From JAJEEA01 sp965116765 (lineage in GTDB: Bacteria; Acidobacteriota; Vicinamibacteria; Vicinamibacterales; UBA8438), in NCBI GenBank assembly GCA_965116765.1, contig OZ220718.1:2232001-2296000 (forward strand): 64,000 nucleotides of DNA, in the 5' to 3' direction. Numbering within the stretch: position 1 is the first letter of the stretch; the number at the start of each line of letters is the position of its first letter. Below the pieces are notes generated by a model, which did no database searches, had not been told where the DNA came from, and saw only the letters and a list, made by a program, of their open reading frames with translations. The position numbers were made by a program, and so were the translations under genes. Positions 26,167 through 34,957 of this stretch are shown here, piece after piece.

Positions 26167-26577
26167 TCACTCACCCGGAGTGTCCTCGTTCGCGTCCAGT
26201 GATTCGCCGTCATCCTACCGCGTCGGGAACGCGCGTCCAAGAAGAGCGCCCGCCCTGCGAAGACGCCGCGCGCCGGGCTTCACCGCCGTCGCAGGGCTCA
26301 CGCTCGCGCTCGGCACCGGGGCGAATACGCCCTCTTCAGCATCGCCGACGCGGCCGTGTCTGGCGGCGGTTGCGGTAGCGGAATTCCGACGACTCGCGCA
26401 TTTCTGGGACGTCCTCGAGGCCAGGGCGCGATCCCGAGCCTCTGGCAGGGGCGATCGGCGCCCGGTGACCGAGGCGTTGGAGGACGCCGCGTTGCATCGC
26501 GAGATCGACCGGCGCTGGTGCAGGCATCGGGAAGTTGCCGTCGACGAGGGACAGTCGGGGCCGGGGAGGACATGAGG
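26167..26577. other. Intergenic region containing a permease relic
   Basis: No intact gene. The plus strand at about 26256-26370 carries an ADOP permease fragment (listed separately). The rest shows no repeat, RNA or ribosome site. Confidence 0.4.
26256..26370 (+). pseudogene. Relic of an ADOP/MacB-type permease
   Basis: The plus strand reads PGFTAVAGLTLALGTGANT, the conserved first membrane-segment signature of acidobacterial MacB-type permeases, usually followed by ALFSVVDAVLL. Here a single-base loss after ANT puts the continuation, LFSIADAA, in the next frame. No start, no prefix domain and no downstream body are left. It shows that an ADOP permease once lay here, as one still does at the left edge of the window. 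Confidence 0.55.
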
Positions 26578-27627
26578 TCAGGGCGCGGCGACGTACCCGC
26601 GCCGCGCCCGGACCCGGTGGTCGGGGTTGGACACCTCCACCCGGATGCCGTGCCAGCGGCCGTCGCCGGCATGCCGGGCCGGGTACGCCAGCTGGTACTG
26701 GCGGCTCAGCTCGCGGGCGATCCCGGCCGTGGCCGGGTCCAGGTCGTCGGCGTCGCGGATGATCTCGGTCCTTCCGCCGCTGTCGTCGGTCAGCTCGCGG
26801 AGCGCGCGCACGCTGACCCCCCTGATTCCCCCAAGACGCTCCACTGCGCTGGCGTCGATGCCGATCGCGTACACCAGCGCCTCGGTTCGCCGCACGAGCC
26901 GCCGCGCGTTCCAGTAGTTCGTCCCGCCGCTGTTGTCGTTGCCGTCGGAGATGATGAGCAGCGCCTTCTTGCGGTGGCGGCCCTCCGCCACTCGCGGCAC
27001 CGACTCGGCCACCGCGTCGTAGAGCGCGGTGCCACCCCGGCGGCCGCGGATGTCGCGAACGGCCCGGCTGAGGTGGTCGCGGCTCGTGGTCCAGTCTTGC
27101 AGCAGGACCGGCCTGTCGTCGAACCGATAGAGGAAGATCTCGTCGTCGGGGCCGAGCAGGTCGTAGAGGAACCGATCGAGCGCGTTGCGGGCCGCCTGCA
27201 TCTTGCGGCCGTCCATGCTGACGCTCGTGTCGAGGGCGATGCCCAGGCTGACCGGCACCCGTTCGTTGTCGAACTGGGTGATCTCGACCGGCTCGCCGTC
27301 CTCGTAGACCCGGAAGTCGTCCTTCGTCAGCCCGTCGACGAAGCGGCCTCGGGCGTCGGTGACCGTCGCCGCCACGTCGACCAGCTCGATGCCGCTGCGG
27401 AAGACGCCGTCCCGTCGGTCGGGCTCCCGGGCCTGCGCGGTGCGCTGCTCCCCCGGCGGGGCCGTCTCGGGGCCCCGCGCGGCTCCTCTCGCGGCGGCGG
27501 GGGCCGTCTCGGGGCCCCGCGCCGCCCCCCTCGGGGCAGCGGTCGCGGCGGGCTCTCTGCTCGCACAGCCGACCGCCCAGGGCGTCAGGGCCAGGACGAG
27601 GAGCGCCCGGCAGAGCCCCTTCGGCAT
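26578..27627 (-). CDS. VWFA-related acidobacterial lipoprotein
   Basis: About 349 residues. Lipoprotein signal: LCRALLVLALTPWAVGC, lipobox cysteine at 21. A low-complexity linker repeats RGAARGPETAP twice. The VWA domain carries the metal-binding MIDAS motif DTSVSM and continues through LYDAVAESVPRVAEGRHRKK and LLIISDGNDNSGG. This matches the VWFA-related acidobacterial domain (TIGR03436 type), whose function is undefined; such domains bind protein ligands through a metal. The ATG at 27627 lies at the edge of a 59-base element repeated at 48117-48174, so the true start could be different. Confidence 0.75.
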   Translation of the reverse strand: MPKGLCRALLVLALTPWAVGCASREPAATAAPRGAARGPETAPAAARGAARGPETAPPGEQRTAQAREPDRRDGVFRSGIELVDVAATVTDARGRFVDGLTKDDFRVYEDGEPVEITQFDNERVPVSLGIALDTSVSMDGRKMQAARNALDRFLYDLLGPDDEIFLYRFDDRPVLLQDWTTSRDHLSRAVRDIRGRRGGTALYDAVAESVPRVAEGRHRKKALLIISDGNDNSGGTNYWNARRLVRRTEALVYAIGIDASAVERLGGIRGVSVRALRELTDDSGGRTEIIRDADDLDPATAGIARELSRQYQLAYPARHAGDGRWHGIRVEVSNPDHRVRARRGYVAAP

Positions 27628-27682
27628 TCGACCCGCGATGCGTCCCGCCTCGACTGCGCTGCTTCTCGGTCGCATTTGCCCA
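27624..27682. repeat. Dispersed element, copy A
   Basis: On the minus strand this 59-base stretch begins TGGGCAAATGCGACCGAG and ends TCGAATGC. It matches 48117-48174 over its whole length with few differences. Both copies lie just upstream of a minus-strand gene (VWA lipoprotein here, DUF1501 there). This copy lacks the flanking inverted arms found around copy B. Confidence 0.7.
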
Positions 27683-27814
27683 CGGTTCAACATCGACTCA
27701 ACGTCATCGACTCGACATCGACAGGGAAGACTTGAACCAGAACACACCGTGTGGGGGCGACCTGGGTCGCCAGCACGCGGGTTTCCACACCGAGCGGCAG
27801 CAACTCGCCGACTT

Positions 27815-29173
27815 CTACACGGCCGACAGCTCCCTGAACGTCCCCGTGCTGTCGCCGATGCGCTCGACCGGCACGCCGAGCTTGCCCAGCAGCGTCTGGT
27901 AGAGGTTCGTCAGCGGCGTGCCCTCGGGATAACGGAGGTGACGGCCGCCCTTCAGCGCGCCGGCGCCGCCGCCCGCGACCAGGATGGGCAGGCCGAGGGG
28001 AATGTGCAGGTTGCTGTCGCTCATGCCGCTGCCGTAGAGCAGCGTGACCTGGTCCAGGAGCGAGCCGTCGCCGTCGGCGGTCGCCGCGAGCCGTTCCAGG
28101 TAGTAGGCCAGCAGCCCGGTCTGGAACATCTGCACGCGGGTGAGCTTCTCGAGCCGCTCGGGGTTGTTCTGGTGGTGCGACAGGGGGTGGTGCTGGTCGG
28201 GCACGCCGATCTCGGGGAACGTGCGGTTGCTGAGCTCCTTGCCGATCATGAACGTGACGACGCGGGTGAGGTCCGACTCGAACGCCAGGACCTGCAGGTC
28301 GATCATGAGCCTGGCGTAGGCCTCGAAGCTCTCGGGGGCGCCGCCGGCCGGCCGCTCGAGCCGCGGCAGCTCGCGGCCGCTCTGGGCCTCCGCCCGCTGG
28401 ATGCGCGTCTCGACGTCGCGGATCGCGTCGAGGTACTGGTCGAGCCTCGCCCGGTCGCGCGGCCCGAGATCGCGGCGCTGCGCGACCACGCCGTCCCGGA
28501 CCGAGTCGAGCAGGCTTCGGTTGCGCCGCAGGCGGGCCGCCCTCGCGGCGGGATCGGTGCTCTCGCTGTCGCCGAAGAGCCGCTCGAACACCGCGCGCGG
28601 ATTGCTCTCCATCGGCAGCGGCGACGTGGGGGTGCGCCAGCACAGGGTGTTGACGTAGGCGCAGCTGTAGCCGACGTCGCACGCGCCGGCGAGCTCGGTG
28701 GTCTCGAGCCCCACCTCGAGCGTCCTGAGCTGGGTCTCGCGGCCGAGCTCGGCGCCGGCTATCTGATCGATCGACACCCCCGCCCGGAAATCGACCCCCT
28801 CGGTCGGCTTGGCGTGGACGCCGGTGAGGAACGCGCCGCCGATGCGGCCGTGCCCGCCCGCCGGCTCTCCCGGCAGGGCGACGGCGGGCCGGTTGTCGAG
28901 CCCCGACACCACGATCAGCTCGTCGCGCATCGCCGCGAGCGGCCCGAGGATGCGCGAGGGCTCGAAGCCGGCCCCTTCCGTCGCCGGCGTCCAGTTCTCC
29001 ATCACCGCGCCCATGGGCACGTAGACGACGGCGAAACGGGGCGTCGGCCGCGCCGCGGTGGTCCGCAGCGCCGCGTGGGCCGGCACCATGGCGTCGAGCA
29101 GCGGCAGGGCGACGCCGGCGCCGATCCCGCGCAGGACGGTCCGACGCGACAGCGCCTTTCGGGTGATGATCAT
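27815..29173 (-). CDS. DUF1552 family secreted protein
   Basis: 452 residues with a Tat-type signal (LSRRTVLRGIGAGVALPLLD). The DUF1552 family is recognised from TPRFAVVYVPMGAVMENWTP, the FLTGVH segment and the C-terminal TLLYGSGMSDSNLHIP. Family function is unknown; members are nearly always encoded next to a DUF1592-type cytochrome protein, as here, and are common in Planctomycetes, Acidobacteriota and Verrucomicrobia. The ATG overlaps the stop of the upstream gene (ATGA), implying coupled synthesis of a secreted pair. Confidence 0.9.
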   Translation of the reverse strand: MIITRKALSRRTVLRGIGAGVALPLLDAMVPAHAALRTTAARPTPRFAVVYVPMGAVMENWTPATEGAGFEPSRILGPLAAMRDELIVVSGLDNRPAVALPGEPAGGHGRIGGAFLTGVHAKPTEGVDFRAGVSIDQIAGAELGRETQLRTLEVGLETTELAGACDVGYSCAYVNTLCWRTPTSPLPMESNPRAVFERLFGDSESTDPAARAARLRRNRSLLDSVRDGVVAQRRDLGPRDRARLDQYLDAIRDVETRIQRAEAQSGRELPRLERPAGGAPESFEAYARLMIDLQVLAFESDLTRVVTFMIGKELSNRTFPEIGVPDQHHPLSHHQNNPERLEKLTRVQMFQTGLLAYYLERLAATADGDGSLLDQVTLLYGSGMSDSNLHIPLGLPILVAGGGAGALKGGRHLRYPEGTPLTNLYQTLLGKLGVPVERIGDSTGTFRELSAV

Positions 29174-31584
29174 GGCTCCGTGCTCCTCATCAGGAACGGC
29201 GTGCTCTCGACGACGCCGAGCACGATCGACGACCAGCGGTAGCCCCCCGGCTCGGCCTCCCGGACGATCCGGCGAATGGCCGGCATGTCGTGGGCCTCGA
29301 GGCCCCGGCCGAGCGCCCAGGTCATGAGCCGGGCGGTGACGTTCGTCACGAGCTCGTCGCCCCGGTCGAGCAGCATCCGCCGCAGGCCGGCCGGCCCTTC
29401 GAAGCGGCTCCCGTCGGGCAGCGCGGCGGCCGCGTCGACGGGACCGCCGTCCTCGGCCGTGTCGCGCCACCGCCCGACGGCGTCGAAGCTCTCGAGGGCG
29501 AAGCCCAGCGGGTCCATCTGCGCGTGGCAGCTCGCGCACGCGGGGCTGGCGCGATGCCGTTCCAGCCGCTCGCGCATCGACCGCGCGCCGCTCACGTCGG
29601 CCGCCTCGAGAGGCGGCACGTCGGGCGGCGGGGGCGGCGGGGGCGCCCCGAGGATGTTCTCGAGCAGCCACTTCCCGCGCACCACCGGCGACGTGCGGTT
29701 GGCGTAGGAGGTCACGGTCAGGATGCTGCCGTGCCCGAGCAGCCCCGCCCGCCGGTCGTCGCCCAGGGCCACGCGGCGGAAGCGGCTGCCGTGGACCCCG
29801 TCGATCCGGTAGTGCCGCGCCAGCCGCTCGTTCAGGAAGGTGTAGTCGGCCGTCAGCAGCTCGAGCAGGCCGCGGTCCTCCCGAAGCTGCGCCTCGAGGA
29901 ACAGCTCGGTCTCGCGCCGGAACGCGTCCCGCAGATCGTCGTCGAACTCGGGAAACGCGTTGACGTCGGGGGCCGCCGCCCGCAGGTTGCGCAGGTGCAG
30001 CCACTGCGACGCGAAGTCGGTGACGAGGGACGACGCGCGCGGGTCGTCGAGCATGCGGCGGACCTGCCGCTGCCGCGTGGCGGGGTCGCCGAGCGCCCCG
30101 GCGGCCGCGGCCGCCAGCAGCTCGTCGTCGGGCAGGCTGCTCCAGAGGAAGAACGAGAGCCTCGACGCCAGCTCGAAGTCGCCGAGGCGGTACGCGGTGC
30201 CCGCCGGCGCGTCGACGGGGTCGCGCTCGACCCGCACGAGGAAGCTCGAGTCGAGGAGGATGCGCTCGAGCGCGAACCGGATGCCGGCGTCGAATTCGCC
30301 GTCCTCCTCCCGCCCGTCGCGATAGAAGCGGAGCAGCGTCTCCAGCTCGCCCTCGGACACGGGACGCCGGTAGGCGCGCGTGGCGAGAGCCGACAGGATC
30401 TCGCGCGCGCACGCCTCCGCCTCGCTTGGGCGGGCGTCGTCGGGGGGACGGCAGATGAAGATCCGGCGCCGGCTGGCCGTGTCTCCCGCGCCCGTGGCGT
30501 CGTACGGCCCGGCGATCTCGATCGCCTCCAGGCGGGCCTCGGCCCCGCGGACCCCGCCGAAGCTGATACTGCTCACCGGGAGGTACGCGGGCCTCACCCC
30601 CTCGGGCGCCACCATCCGCTCGACGAACGTCGCCGCGACGCGGCGGGACCCGGCCGGCACGTGAACACGGACGGCCAGGGGCTCGTCGGGCGCCCGCGAC
30701 TGCGGACCGCCGAGCCGGAAGAGCTGGAGACGCTCGCCGTCGAGACGGAGGTCGAGCTGCTGGGGCTCGCGGAACCGCCGTCGTCGCAGCCGCGCCGTGA
30801 CGACGTACTCGGCGTCGAGCGGGAAGTAGTGCCGCACGACGGCGCCGCCGCGGCTCCCGAACGGCAGGTCGGGGCCGGCCCGGCCGTCCTGCAAGCGGAG
30901 CCGCGAGACATCGTGGGTGGTCACCGACGGGCGGAGGGCGGGGTCGCCGACGGCGAGCCGGGCGATCCTCGCGGCCGCCGTCAGGTAGCGCTCGAGCAGC
31001 GCCGGCGACATCGGCAGCATGTCCGCGTTGTTGTCGAAGCCGTAGGCCATGCCGTCGGGCGGCAACAGGGCGCGGCCGTCGATCTCGAGCCCGAGCAGGT
31101 CCCGGATGGCGTTCGTGTACTCGGTCCGGTTGAGCCGCCGCGCCGTCGGCCGGCCGGGACGCGGATCGTCGGCGGCCGCCCCATCGATGGTGGCTTCCAG
31201 CCAGGCGGCGAAGGACGCGTACCGGGCCGGCTCGGGCCGCGGCCGCCCCGCCGGCGGCATCGTCGCCGACCGCAGCTTGCGGATCACCCTCTCCCACCCC
31301 TCGGTGTCCCGGCCCACTTGACGGAAGCCGTCCGTCTCGAACGAGAGGCCTCCGCTCCTCAGCCGGTCGTTGTGGCAGGCGACGCAGTAGCGGTCGAGCA
31401 ACGAGCGGTGGTCGGCGGGGACGGGGGCCGGCAGGCCGGCCGCAAGCTGTTCCGTGGAAGGTGCTGCCGCCGCGGACGGCGGCTCGGCCCAAACGAGGGC
31501 CCAGACGCCGATCAACGCGGCGCCGAGGCTGGCCGGGAGAGTCCTTCGAGCGGCCCTTCCCATCAGTCGTGAGGTGCCGCTCAT
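29170..31584 (-). CDS. DUF1592/DUF1588/DUF1585 domain cytochrome-like protein
   Basis: About 804 residues. Sec signal (LPASLGAALIGVWALVWAEP), then a heme-type CVACH at 67-71 in the N-terminal cytochrome-like part. The central blocks LNRTEYTNAIRDLLGLEID (DUF1587), RILLDSSFLVRVERDP and LASRLSFFLWSSLPDDELL (DUF1592/1595) follow in family order. A second CASCH motif near the C-terminus (SPACASCHAQMDPLGFALES) belongs to DUF1588. These large secreted proteins come with DUF1552 partners; a role in extracellular polymer breakdown has been proposed but not shown. The ATG at 31584 places the signal at the N-terminus; the long upstream extension is not protein-like. Confidence 0.9.
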   Translation of the reverse strand: MSGTSRLMGRAARRTLPASLGAALIGVWALVWAEPPSAAAAPSTEQLAAGLPAPVPADHRSLLDRYCVACHNDRLRSGGLSFETDGFRQVGRDTEGWERVIRKLRSATMPPAGRPRPEPARYASFAAWLEATIDGAAADDPRPGRPTARRLNRTEYTNAIRDLLGLEIDGRALLPPDGMAYGFDNNADMLPMSPALLERYLTAAARIARLAVGDPALRPSVTTHDVSRLRLQDGRAGPDLPFGSRGGAVVRHYFPLDAEYVVTARLRRRRFREPQQLDLRLDGERLQLFRLGGPQSRAPDEPLAVRVHVPAGSRRVAATFVERMVAPEGVRPAYLPVSSISFGGVRGAEARLEAIEIAGPYDATGAGDTASRRRIFICRPPDDARPSEAEACAREILSALATRAYRRPVSEGELETLLRFYRDGREEDGEFDAGIRFALERILLDSSFLVRVERDPVDAPAGTAYRLGDFELASRLSFFLWSSLPDDELLAAAAAGALGDPATRQRQVRRMLDDPRASSLVTDFASQWLHLRNLRAAAPDVNAFPEFDDDLRDAFRRETELFLEAQLREDRGLLELLTADYTFLNERLARHYRIDGVHGSRFRRVALGDDRRAGLLGHGSILTVTSYANRTSPVVRGKWLLENILGAPPPPPPPDVPPLEAADVSGARSMRERLERHRASPACASCHAQMDPLGFALESFDAVGRWRDTAEDGGPVDAAAALPDGSRFEGPAGLRRMLLDRGDELVTNVTARLMTWALGRGLEAHDMPAIRRIVREAEPGGYRWSSIVLGVVESTPFLMRSTEP

Positions 31585-32031
31585 GATAGCGACCCCGGAC
31601 GACGGGTGTCCACGGGAACCTGCGGCGCGCCGATCGACCTCGCAGGCCGGCAGAGGCAGGGGCGGCCCGATACGCGATCGACCGGAAGCTCGCAGGCCGG
31701 CAGAGTGCGACGAGTCCGGGCCACAGAAACGGCCGCGACTCCTGACCAGGGACGCTGACGGGAATGAACTCGCCCGGCGCGTCGAGACCGCCGCACCTGC
31801 AACGTCAGCTGCCTTCCTGTCGATGGCTGCCCAAGGAGGCGCCGACTCATGACGAGGAGCGCTGACTCCCCGCAGGAAGCGCGGACGCCCGCCGAGGGCG
31901 CCGACGGCTGGCGGACGCGCCGACTCCTGTCGGACGGTCGGGGCGGCGGCGCGAGCCGCCGGTGCCACGGACTACGGTTCCGGGCTACGATGGGGCCGAC
32001 AGGAACATCGTCTTCTCGGGAGGAGCGCAGA
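31585..32031. other. Divergent intergenic region with short direct repeat
   Basis: 447 bases between the DUF1592 gene and the ankyrin gene. The 17-base sequence CTCGCAGGCCGGCAGAG occurs at 31639-31655 and 31689-31705, each copy preceded by CGATCGACC, a spacing of 50 bases. No gene seen. Confidence 0.4.
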
Positions 32032-33513
32032 ATGGGACGCAGCGCTTTGGCTCTCGTGGCGCTGGCCGCGACGCTGCTGTCGTCGAGCACGGCCCTCGAG
32101 GCGCGCGCCGGCACGCCGCTCGTGGAAGCCGTGAAGAACCACGACCGCGCCGCCGTCGAAGCGCTCCTGACGGCGGGCGCCGACGTCGACGCCGCGCAAC
32201 CGGACGGCGCGACCGCGCTCCACTGGGCCGTGCACCTGGACGCCGCCCCAATCGTCGATCGGCTGCTCGTGGCCGGCGCGACCGTGGACGCGACGAACGA
32301 GTACGGCGTCACTCCGCTCTCGATCGCCTGCGGCAACGGCAGCGCCCCCCTCGTCGAGCGATTGCTGGAGGCCGGCGCCGACCCCAACCGCGCGCGTCCG
32401 ACCGGAGAGACCCCCCTGATGCGGGCGGCGAGCACGGGCAGCGTCGGGGCGGTGGACGCCCTCGTCGCGCACGGCGCGGAGGTGAACCGGGCGGACCCCG
32501 AACTCGGACAGACCCCCCTGATGTGGGCGATCTCGGCCCGCCGCCCCGCGGTGGCGGCGCGCCTCATCGCGCACGGGGCCGACGTCCACGCCCGCTCGGC
32601 CGGGGGGTTCACGCCGCTGCTGTTCGCGGCGCGGGAAGGCGACGCGGCGACGGCGCGCCGGTTGCTGGCGGCGGGCGCCGACGCCCACGACGCGATGGAC
32701 GACGGCACGAGCGCCCTGCACGTGGCGACGCTGCGCGGCCACGTCGGCACCGCCGTCCTGCTCCTCGAGCACGGGGCGGACCCGAACGACGCCGGACCCG
32801 GCTACACGCCGCTCCACTGGGCGGCGGGGTCCTGGCAGACCGAGCTGAGCGGCCCGAACGGCATCGCCACCGAGCGCGACGCCGAGTGGCGCGGCCTGCG
32901 CGGCGTCCCCGGTGACCGGGCGGCGTTCGTCCGAGCCCTGCTCGACCACGGCGCCGACCCCGACGCCCGGCTCGAGCGCATCCCGCCGCGGGCGGGGTAC
33001 AGCCAGCTGCGGGTGGAGCACCGCGTGGCGGGGGTGAGCCCGTTTCCGGGCGCGACGCCGTTCCTGCTCGCGGCGATGGCCGCCGACGTCGCGGTGATGC
33101 GGGTGCTGGCCGAGGCCGGGGCCGACCCCGACCTCGCCGCCGACGACGGGACGAGCCCGCTGATGCTGGCCGCCGGCCTCGGCCGCTACATGGCCGAGAC
33201 CCTCGTCACCGAGGCCCGCTCGCTCGAGGCCGCGGCCCTCGCGCTCGAGCTCGGCGCCGACGTCGACGCCGCGAACGAGACCGGCAGCACCGCCCTCCAC
33301 GGCGCCGCCCACGTCAAGTCGGACGCGATGGTGCGGCTGCTCGTCGACCACGGCGCGTCGCTCGACCCGGTGAACGCCCGCGGCCGGACGCCCCTCGCCG
33401 TCGCCGAGCTGTCCCGGGCGGGCAGCGCCACGACGGCGACCCGGTCGAGCACCGGCGACCTCCTCCGCGCGCTGGGCGCCCGCGTCGCGACGAACGCCCC
33501 GCCATCTCGCTGA
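32032..33513 (+). CDS. Secreted ankyrin-repeat protein
   Basis: 493 residues. Sec signal (LALVALAATLLSSSTALEAR), then about eleven ankyrin repeats (for example GATALHWAVHLDAAPIVDRL and GTSALHVATLRGHVGTAVLL). A loop insertion of about 50 residues lies between repeats in the second half (around ERIPPRAGYSQLRVEHRVAG). It is a paralogue of the protein at 12786-14222, with the same repeat order and a similar insertion point. ATG 32032 has GGGAGGAG upstream. No enzymatic domain is attached. Confidence 0.85.
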   Translation: MGRSALALVALAATLLSSSTALEARAGTPLVEAVKNHDRAAVEALLTAGADVDAAQPDGATALHWAVHLDAAPIVDRLLVAGATVDATNEYGVTPLSIACGNGSAPLVERLLEAGADPNRARPTGETPLMRAASTGSVGAVDALVAHGAEVNRADPELGQTPLMWAISARRPAVAARLIAHGADVHARSAGGFTPLLFAAREGDAATARRLLAAGADAHDAMDDGTSALHVATLRGHVGTAVLLLEHGADPNDAGPGYTPLHWAAGSWQTELSGPNGIATERDAEWRGLRGVPGDRAAFVRALLDHGADPDARLERIPPRAGYSQLRVEHRVAGVSPFPGATPFLLAAMAADVAVMRVLAEAGADPDLAADDGTSPLMLAAGLGRYMAETLVTEARSLEAAALALELGADVDAANETGSTALHGAAHVKSDAMVRLLVDHGASLDPVNARGRTPLAVAELSRAGSATTATRSSTGDLLRALGARVATNAPPSR

Positions 33514-33582
33514 CCGGTCGACCGTCGGGAAGCAGCCAGGCGACCCCGTTGCCGCGGTCGAAGGTCGCGGCCGGAAGCGTGC

Positions 33583-34179
33583 ATGGATCCCGAGACTCTT
33601 ACCGCCCTGGCTGGCATCGCGGTCTCGATGACGTGGGCACCGGGACCGAACAACGCCATGCTGAGCGCCTCAGGCGCCAACTATGGCTGGCGCCGATCGG
33701 TACCGCATGTCACGGGCGTCGCCGTGGGCTTCCCTGTCATGCTGGTCCTCGTGGCGTCGGGCCTGGAACACGTGCTCCAGGCATTCCCGTTCGCGGTGGA
33801 GATCCTGGGGTGGGCCGGCTTCGCCATGATGGTGTGGTTTGCGTGGCGGATAGCGACAGCAAACGCGTCACGCGAGAGTGCTCGAAGCCGCCCCCTCACC
33901 TTCTTCGAGGCCACCGCGTTCCAATGGGTGAACCCCAAGGCTTGGGCCGTCGCGATCTATCTGACCGCCGGTTACGCGATCGGCGAGTCGGCACTCTCGA
34001 ACATCTTGCTGGCCGCGGGTGTGTTCCTGCTATCGGGCCTTGCTTCATCCCACACATGGGCCGTATTCGGGGCTGGAATCGGGAAGGCGCTCGACCGGGG
34101 CTGGCGCCTCCGCGCATTCAACGTGGCGATGGCCGTCATGCTGATGTCGAGCGCGGTCTGGCTGATGCTGGGTGACTGA
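33583..34179 (+). CDS. LysE/RhtB family amino-acid exporter
   Basis: 198 residues with six membrane segments. Family motifs are visible: MTWAPGPNNAMLSASGANYG near the N-terminus and ATAFQWVNPKAWAVAIYL in the middle. Members export amino acids or related small molecules across the inner membrane by proton exchange; the substrate is not readable. GGAAG precedes the ATG. It is read from its own promoter after the ankyrin gene and converges with an antitoxin remnant. Confidence 0.9.
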   Translation: MDPETLTALAGIAVSMTWAPGPNNAMLSASGANYGWRRSVPHVTGVAVGFPVMLVLVASGLEHVLQAFPFAVEILGWAGFAMMVWFAWRIATANASRESARSRPLTFFEATAFQWVNPKAWAVAIYLTAGYAIGESALSNILLAAGVFLLSGLASSHTWAVFGAGIGKALDRGWRLRAFNVAMAVMLMSSAVWLMLGD

Positions 34180-34247
34180 AGCTCTGGGGTTGGCCGTGCT
34201 GTTCCCGAAGTCCGGCGGAGGAACAGTGTGTCGGGAAGGAGGCGTAA

Positions 34248-34469
34248 TCAAACGTACTCCGCGAAGTCTTCCAGCGGAGCGTCGAAGTCGTCGTCCATGC
34301 GCAGGATGAGCCCGCGCGCGGTGCCGAGCTCTCGCGCCTCCCGCGCCCCCGGCAGGACCTCGAGCCGTATCAGCGGCCGGTTTCCCTTCGCGATGACGAC
34401 TTCCTCACCGTCCAGCGCCTCCCGGATGAGCCGGGTGAGGGCGGCGGACGGGGCGGGACTACCCGCGGG
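34248..34469 (-). pseudogene. Phd/YefM-type antitoxin remnant without a start
   Basis: The minus-strand frame ends LIREALDGEEVVIAKGNRPL, then LEVLPGARE and DDDFDAPLEDFAEYV, the C-terminal two thirds of a prevent-host-death family antitoxin. Upstream it is closed by a TGA (revcomp of 34470-34472), and no ATG, GTG or TTG occurs between that stop and the conserved part. The normal N-terminal DNA-binding strand is missing, and no PIN toxin gene follows because only 68 bases separate it from the exporter gene. Confidence 0.6.
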
Positions 34470-34580
34470 TCATCGGCTTCCACCATGAGCAGGTCGCGTA
34501 CTTCCTCGGCCGCCTGAGGGGATATCCCCGAGGTCGCGGGTGGTGCGGCTGGCCGATTCGCCTCGGCCACATACCTGTGT

Positions 34581-34609
34581 TTGACAGCTACTATGCATGG
34601 AACTATAGT
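34581..34609 (+). promoter_or_regulatory. Sigma-70 promoter of the second PadR gene
   Basis: TTGACA at 34581-34586, a 17-base spacer, then TATAGT at 34604-34609: a near-consensus promoter. The start ATG of PadR is at 34616, about where transcription would begin, so the message would be leaderless; no Shine-Dalgarno is present. Confidence 0.75.
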
Positions 34610-34612
34610 AGC
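34587..34612. promoter_or_regulatory. Inverted repeat overlapping the PadR promoter
   Basis: GCTACTAT at 34587-34594 and ATAGTAGC at 34605-34612 are perfect inverted arms, ten bases apart. They fill the spacer and the -10 box, the expected position for a PadR repressor dimer controlling its own gene. The palindrome is seen; binding is inferred. Confidence 0.6.
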
Positions 34613-34615
34613 GTC

Positions 34616-34957
34616 ATGGACGTCACAGACAACTGGACGACTCAGTTGAGGAAGGGGGTGCTGGAGCTGTGCGTGCTGAACGTCGTGGGCCAGGCGCCGG
34701 TCTACGGCTACGACATCGTCAAGCGGCTCCGCGGCATCGACGCCCTCGTCATCCGCGAGGGCACGGTCTACCCCATCCTCAGCCGCCTCAAGCGAGACGG
34801 CCTGGTGATCACGTCGCTCCAGGAATCGCCCGAGGGCCCGGCCCGGAAGTACTACGAGCTCACCCCCCGGGGCGAGCTGGTGCGCGGGGAGATGAACGCC
34901 TACTGGGAGGTCCTGAAGCGGGGCATGGACGCCCTCAGGAAGGAGGATCCATCATGA
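34616..34957 (+). CDS. PadR family transcriptional regulator
   Basis: 113 residues beginning MDVTDNWTTQLRKGVLELCV. The winged helix is clear: VYGYDIVKRLRGIDALVIRE, then GTVYPILSRLKRDGLVITSL and the wing EGPARKYYELTPRG. A strong promoter with an overlapping inverted repeat lies just upstream; the ATG is at the predicted transcription start, and the longer open frame to 34577 would begin inside the promoter. The stop overlaps the start of the membrane protein gene (ATGA), as in the first PadR operon. Confidence 0.9.
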   Translation: MDVTDNWTTQLRKGVLELCVLNVVGQAPVYGYDIVKRLRGIDALVIREGTVYPILSRLKRDGLVITSLQESPEGPARKYYELTPRGELVRGEMNAYWEVLKRGMDALRKEDPS

